This document shows positions 60,347-64,000 of a stretch of DNA of 64,000 nt, in pieces (positions within the stretch are counted from its first letter, which is position 1; every line of letters begins with the position of its first letter). Source of the DNA: Promineifilum sp. GTDB taxonomy: Bacteria; Chloroflexota; Anaerolineae; Promineifilales; Promineifilaceae. Under the pieces are notes generated by a model. It had not been told where the DNA came from. It searched no databases and worked only from the letters and a program-made list of their open reading frames with translations. The stretch lies in assembly GCA_017983515.1 (NCBI GenBank), contig JAGOBF010000005.1:1-64000 (forward strand), read 5' to 3'. The position numbers were made by a program, and so were the translations under genes.

Positions 60347-63343
60347 TTAGATAGCGACGACTGTCGCGCGCGAGCCGGCGGCCGTCTTCTCTACGTCGAT
60401 TCGCGCCGGAAATTTGTCGCGCAGTTCGTCGATATGGGTGATGACCAGAATACAGGCGAACTGATTCTGGACAGCGTTGATCGCCTCGACCAACCGCTGG
60501 CGGCCTTCTGGATCCTGGCTGCCGAACCCCTCGTCGATGACCAATGTCTGTAAGCGCGCCCCGGCCCGATGGGCCAATATCCGGGACAAGGCCAGCCGAA
60601 CGGCGAAATTGATCCGGAACTTCTCGCCGCCGCTGTAGTTCTCGTAGGGACGTTCGCCGGTGTTATCCGAAATTTTGATATCGAGCGTCTCGATCATGCT
60701 GTCCTGCTTCGATTTAGCGGCGCGCTGGGTTTCGAACGTCACCCGCATCTCCCCGCCGGTTAGATCGTCCAGCAACTCATTGGCGTGATCCTCGATCTCG
60801 GGTAGCGCCAGATCGATAAGCATGGCCTGCACGCCCTTTCGGCCGCACGCTTCTTCCAATTGGCGCAGCAGGCCGGCGCGACGGGTGAGCGTGGCTTTGG
60901 CAGTCGTGAGCTTTTGTCGATCCGCGCGCCGCACGGCCAATACTTCCACCCTTTGCTTGGCCGCGCCGGCGGTGCGGTTGACCGATACGACCCTCTCGCG
61001 CAACCGCCGCAGTTCGGCCTCGGCAGCCGACAAATCCCCGACGCCCTTTTCCAGTTCCGCCAATAGCCGCTCCGATTGTTCGCGTTCGGCCCGCAGGTCG
61101 ACAACGCGTTTGACCGTCCGTTCGTGCTGCTGCTCCAGGTCGGTTAGGGCATCGGCAAGGGGTTTCACGGCCGCTTCCGCTTGCAGGAGTTGCTGATGCT
61201 CCTGGGGCGCGGCAGCCAGCCGGGATCGTTGACCGCGGGCCGCCTCCAATGCGGCCGGGTCGTGGCCGACAGCCTCCAGGCGCGATTGCAACTCGGCCAG
61301 CTTGGCCTGCTCCACCACGGCAAATGACTTTTCCGCCAACAGGCGGCGTTTCTCGGCCAACGCCGGCCGGCCCGACTGCTCCCACTCCTGCCGGATGCGA
61401 CGTAGTTCTTCGCTACGGGTTTGGTCGCGGGTCAGGCTCATCTCGACTTGTTTTTGCTCGCGGATCAATCGTTGCGCCTCGTCGGCGGCCGTCTTGAGCG
61501 TTTCCAATTGGGCGACCAGACTTTGTTTTTCCGTCTCGTCACTCAAGTTGGCCTTTAGCTCAGCCAGCCGATCGGCCTCTTTTCCGTCCCCCCAGGCCCG
61601 CAATCTTTTCTCGACGTCGTGTAATCGTGTTTCGTGACGGATAATGGTCGCCTGCTGGCTTTGGCGCTCTTTTTCAGCGACAGCGAGATGTTTCAGGGCC
61701 GAATCCAGTTCTTCCGTTTCTCCGAGCAATGTACCAAGAGCACTCTGATTGCGACGAAACTGCGCGCCCAGCTCGTCGCCCTCAGCTGTCAGCTTGCCCA
61801 GAACCTTGGGCCGCGACTCTTCGGTCAACGGCTGGCCGCAGAAAGGACATTCGATCTCGACCGCCAATTGATCGATGCGCGCCTTAAGACCATTCATAGC
61901 TTCTCTCAGGCGGTCTTGATCGGCCTTCAGGCCGGTTCTCTCGGCCGATAGTTCGTTCAGGCGCTGTTGCTTGGCCGACAACTCGGCCAGCGAGATATCC
62001 AGCCTGACCAGGGTCTCGGCCGAAGCACTGCGGCTATACTCTAACTGCTCGCGCTCTTGCCGCACCGAATTGATCTCGTTGGCCCGTGCTTCGAGCTGGA
62101 TCGACTCCTGTTCCCTCAAGCGACGCTCATATTCAAGCGCTTGCAGTCTGGTTTGGGCCGCTTGCCAGTCGGCTTGCCGTTGGGATACTTCGGCCAAGCG
62201 CGACAGCAGTTCGGCTAATCGCTCTTGCTGCCCCTGGGACTGAGCCGTGAGGCGTTGAAGCTCGGCCGAGGCCTGCTCCGCGCGAGTTTCGCTGGCTTCC
62301 AACTCCTTCGTCTGCTGCTCTAACTGCGTCTCGAGCCGGGCGATAGCCATTTCCAGCGGATGGATCTCGCGCACGACGGCGGCATGTCGCTCAGCGCGTT
62401 GCTGTCGTTCGCTGTAATCGCTTTCCGCCATTCCCCATTCCGAATAGGCGTCGACGATAGCCTGACGCCGGTCAATTAGCATCCGATACGCGGCCAGTTC
62501 TGCCCGGCGCTGGGCGGCTGTGCCCTCAATCCGCTGCCGATCGCGGTCGGACTCCTCCAGATCACCGACGAGACGACGCAGAGAATCCCGCTGCTGGTCG
62601 GCCATGACCTTGTTTTGCCGGGCGGCGGCCACAAGTGCCTCTTGCCGGTCGCGTTCGGCCGTGGCCGTCTTCGCCTCGGATTCCGCCAGCAGCAGCGCAT
62701 TGGTCAGTTCCTCTTCCTGCGCCAGTTCCGCGTCCACTTCGATTAACTGGCGATCAAGGGAGTCGACTTCATTCACGGTCACCTTGCGCGTTTCCGTCGC
62801 CTTCTCCCTGAAATCGTCCCATTGACTTACGCCCAGAATCTCGGCCAATATCTCTTTGCGCTTGTCGGGCGTTTTGGTCGTGAACTCATCGGCCTGACCT
62901 TGCAGCAGGAAGCTGGCATTGGTGAAGACGTCGTAGTTCATGCGCAGAAGCTTCTCGATTTCCGCCTGCGTCTCCCTGACCTTGGCTTCCGTTCGCACTT
63001 GCCAACTGTCGGACTCGGCGTCTATCGCGCGGGCATGAAACTCCAGCTCGGCCGTCTTGCCGGCCGTCTTGCGACGAATGACGCGGTAGACAGCTCCTTC
63101 CAGTTCGAAGACAAAATTAACCTCGGCCGCCGCGCTGTTGGCAGCCGCGCTGCGATTGACAAGGTCGTCGTCGCTCTTGACCCGACTCTTGCCGAACAGC
63201 ACCCAGGTGATGGCGTCGAGGATGCTGCTTTTGCCCGCGCCGTTGGGGCCGGAGATGCAGGCCAGATGGATGCCGTCCAAATCGAGCTGGACCGGTTCCC
63301 GATAGGATAGAAAATTGCGCAGGGAAAGTTGAACGGGGATCAT
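60347..63343 (-). CDS. sbcC: SbcC/Rad50-like nuclease ATPase subunit
   Basis: 998 residues. Walker A is SGPNGAGKSSILDAITW (32-39 core) at the N-terminus. Long coiled coils (about 170-480 and 520-850) flank a zinc hook CPFCGQPL near residue 498. The ABC signature YSGGEKFRINFAVRLALSR is near 900 and the Walker B LQTLVIDEGFGSQD near 933. With SbcD it opens hairpin DNA and processes blocked ends. It overlaps sbcD by 4 bp (ATGA). Confidence 0.94.
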   Translation of the reverse strand: MIPVQLSLRNFLSYREPVQLDLDGIHLACISGPNGAGKSSILDAITWVLFGKSRVKSDDDLVNRSAAANSAAAEVNFVFELEGAVYRVIRRKTAGKTAELEFHARAIDAESDSWQVRTEAKVRETQAEIEKLLRMNYDVFTNASFLLQGQADEFTTKTPDKRKEILAEILGVSQWDDFREKATETRKVTVNEVDSLDRQLIEVDAELAQEEELTNALLLAESEAKTATAERDRQEALVAAARQNKVMADQQRDSLRRLVGDLEESDRDRQRIEGTAAQRRAELAAYRMLIDRRQAIVDAYSEWGMAESDYSERQQRAERHAAVVREIHPLEMAIARLETQLEQQTKELEASETRAEQASAELQRLTAQSQGQQERLAELLSRLAEVSQRQADWQAAQTRLQALEYERRLREQESIQLEARANEINSVRQEREQLEYSRSASAETLVRLDISLAELSAKQQRLNELSAERTGLKADQDRLREAMNGLKARIDQLAVEIECPFCGQPLTEESRPKVLGKLTAEGDELGAQFRRNQSALGTLLGETEELDSALKHLAVAEKERQSQQATIIRHETRLHDVEKRLRAWGDGKEADRLAELKANLSDETEKQSLVAQLETLKTAADEAQRLIREQKQVEMSLTRDQTRSEELRRIRQEWEQSGRPALAEKRRLLAEKSFAVVEQAKLAELQSRLEAVGHDPAALEAARGQRSRLAAAPQEHQQLLQAEAAVKPLADALTDLEQQHERTVKRVVDLRAEREQSERLLAELEKGVGDLSAAEAELRRLRERVVSVNRTAGAAKQRVEVLAVRRADRQKLTTAKATLTRRAGLLRQLEEACGRKGVQAMLIDLALPEIEDHANELLDDLTGGEMRVTFETQRAAKSKQDSMIETLDIKISDNTGERPYENYSGGEKFRINFAVRLALSRILAHRAGARLQTLVIDEGFGSQDPEGRQRLVEAINAVQNQFACILVITHIDELRDKFPARIDVEKTAAGSRATVVAI

Positions 63344-64000
63344 GATTCAATCGCGGCTGCCGGTGAATCGGAGATGGCACCGGCCGGGGCGTGGATATCC
63401 AGTACCTCTTCGGCCAGAGATAATAATCCGGCCACCTCATCTTCACTATGGTTTTTGGTTCGCCAATAGAAGCGAAGCAATTCATACGGGCCAAGCGATT
63501 CGACGGAACCCAGCGCCCCCAACTTCGACTGCTTGCCGCCGGTACGGTTCTTGACGATCCGCAGTGCGAATGCCCCGGCGAAGTAGTCGTGAATGGCCTT
63601 CTCATCCAGCAGGGCTTCCAGTTCATGCGGATATTCCAACCGCAGGCGACAAATGGCCTCGGCGATGCGTTCGACGGGGGGCATTTGGCCCATCAACGCG
63701 TCCATGAACCCGTCGGCCGTCTCGACACGAATCAGTTGATCGTAGAACGGCCGCGTCTCCAACTCGACAAACTTCCATGGCGCTCGCCCCTGCTCCACCT
63801 CAGCCAGCACGTAGCCTTTCGGCTCACGCCATTCGCCAAAATCTATGCGCTCGATTGACCCGGCATAGACAACCGGAGGCTTGTCGTTGATAGACTGATG
63901 CTTATGGATGTGGCCCAGGGCTACGTAGTCGAACCGGGGATTCGTAACCAGACTCTTGCTGAGGACGAGGTCCTGGCCCAGCATCACCAGACGCTCGCTG
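63340..64000 (-). CDS. sbcD: SbcD/Mre11-like nuclease subunit (5' part beyond window)
   Basis: The frame is open to the window edge and encodes about 220 C-terminal residues. The fragment starts SERLVMLGQDLVLS and contains the late phosphoesterase motif DYVALGHIHKHQ and PPVVYAGSIERIDFGEW, followed by the capping domain. The N-terminal metal motifs are outside the window. It precedes and overlaps sbcC. Confidence 0.9.
   Translation of the reverse strand, partial: SERLVMLGQDLVLSKSLVTNPRFDYVALGHIHKHQSINDKPPVVYAGSIERIDFGEWREPKGYVLAEVEQGRAPWKFVELETRPFYDQLIRVETADGFMDALMGQMPPVERIAEAICRLRLEYPHELEALLDEKAIHDYFAGAFALRIVKNRTGGKQSKLGALGSVESLGPYELLRFYWRTKNHSEDEVAGLLSLAEEVLDIHAPAGAISDSPAAAIES

Overview
The window reads as a dense, GC-rich chromosomal segment from a Chloroflexota bacterium, most likely of the Anaerolineae/Ardenticatenia branch. 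This is inferred from the mix of families: a short nuo block with fused nuoCD, an Mrp/RicT-type Fe-S cluster, MoxR-DUF58-DUF4129, secreted C39-peptidase/TPR proteins, several GT39/YfhO membrane proteins and no outer-membrane machinery. No 16S gene is present, so the assignment rests on gene content only. About 50 genes are packed head to tail with many 1-8 bp overlaps. There is no tRNA, rRNA, CRISPR array, insertion sequence or phage gene, and no gene-free gap exceeds about 260 bp.

Region by region. 1-1574: the 3' end of recA, a consensus promoter inside an inverted repeat, and a two-S1-domain RNA-binding protein with an acidic decapeptide repeat. 1609-9857 (all minus): iscX, nuoB, nuoCD, nuoI and an Mrp-type ATPase, then a terminator, then ricT (PSP1), an HD hydrolase, an effector-associated-domain-like protein and moeA. 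Most of these are linked to Fe-S cluster or molybdenum cofactor biology. 9968-14655: a tRNA-queuosine mannosyltransferase-like enzyme, two small-molecule-type methyltransferases and a Zn-ribbon DNA methylase with no restriction partner. 14758-21402: MoxR-DUF58-DUF4129, a fused formiminotransferase-cyclodeaminase, and an M23 lipoprotein. 21426-26433 (minus): ribosomal protein L25, a GT39 glycosyltransferase, a membrane spermidine-synthase-like protein and a TIGR01906 membrane protein. 26648-31933: a DUF2267 protein, a DUF348/G5/beta-propeller lipoprotein and a 1050-residue glycosidase-like/O-antigen-ligase fusion. 31899-36952: a two-gene potassium uptake system and two tandem C39-like/TPR proteins.

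37164-43739 is a metabolic island: P5C-type aldehyde dehydrogenase, both subunits of a family I CoA-transferase, an alpha/beta hydrolase, a class III aminotransferase and a zinc alcohol dehydrogenase. It looks like amino-acid or amino-acid-derived acid catabolism. 43747-55235 holds secDF, a small Cys-rich membrane-anchored protein, a membrane alpha/beta hydrolase, a patatin, and a YfhO/GNAT/GT39 operon for cell-surface glycans. 55490-64000 holds a CBS-containing Mn-type pyrophosphatase, a Zn-ribbon SpoU methyltransferase overlapping ogt, divergent MocR and TetR regulators, and sbcC with the 3' part of sbcD.

The most unusual items are the GH-like/O-antigen-ligase fusion, the effector-associated-domain-like protein in the Fe-S/Moco operon, the tandem C39/TPR pair, the unpartnered Zn-ribbon DNA methylase, the Mrp protein without its usual CxxC, and several strong hairpins without U-tracts at gene ends. 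I did not find a complete, clearly novel multi-gene system.
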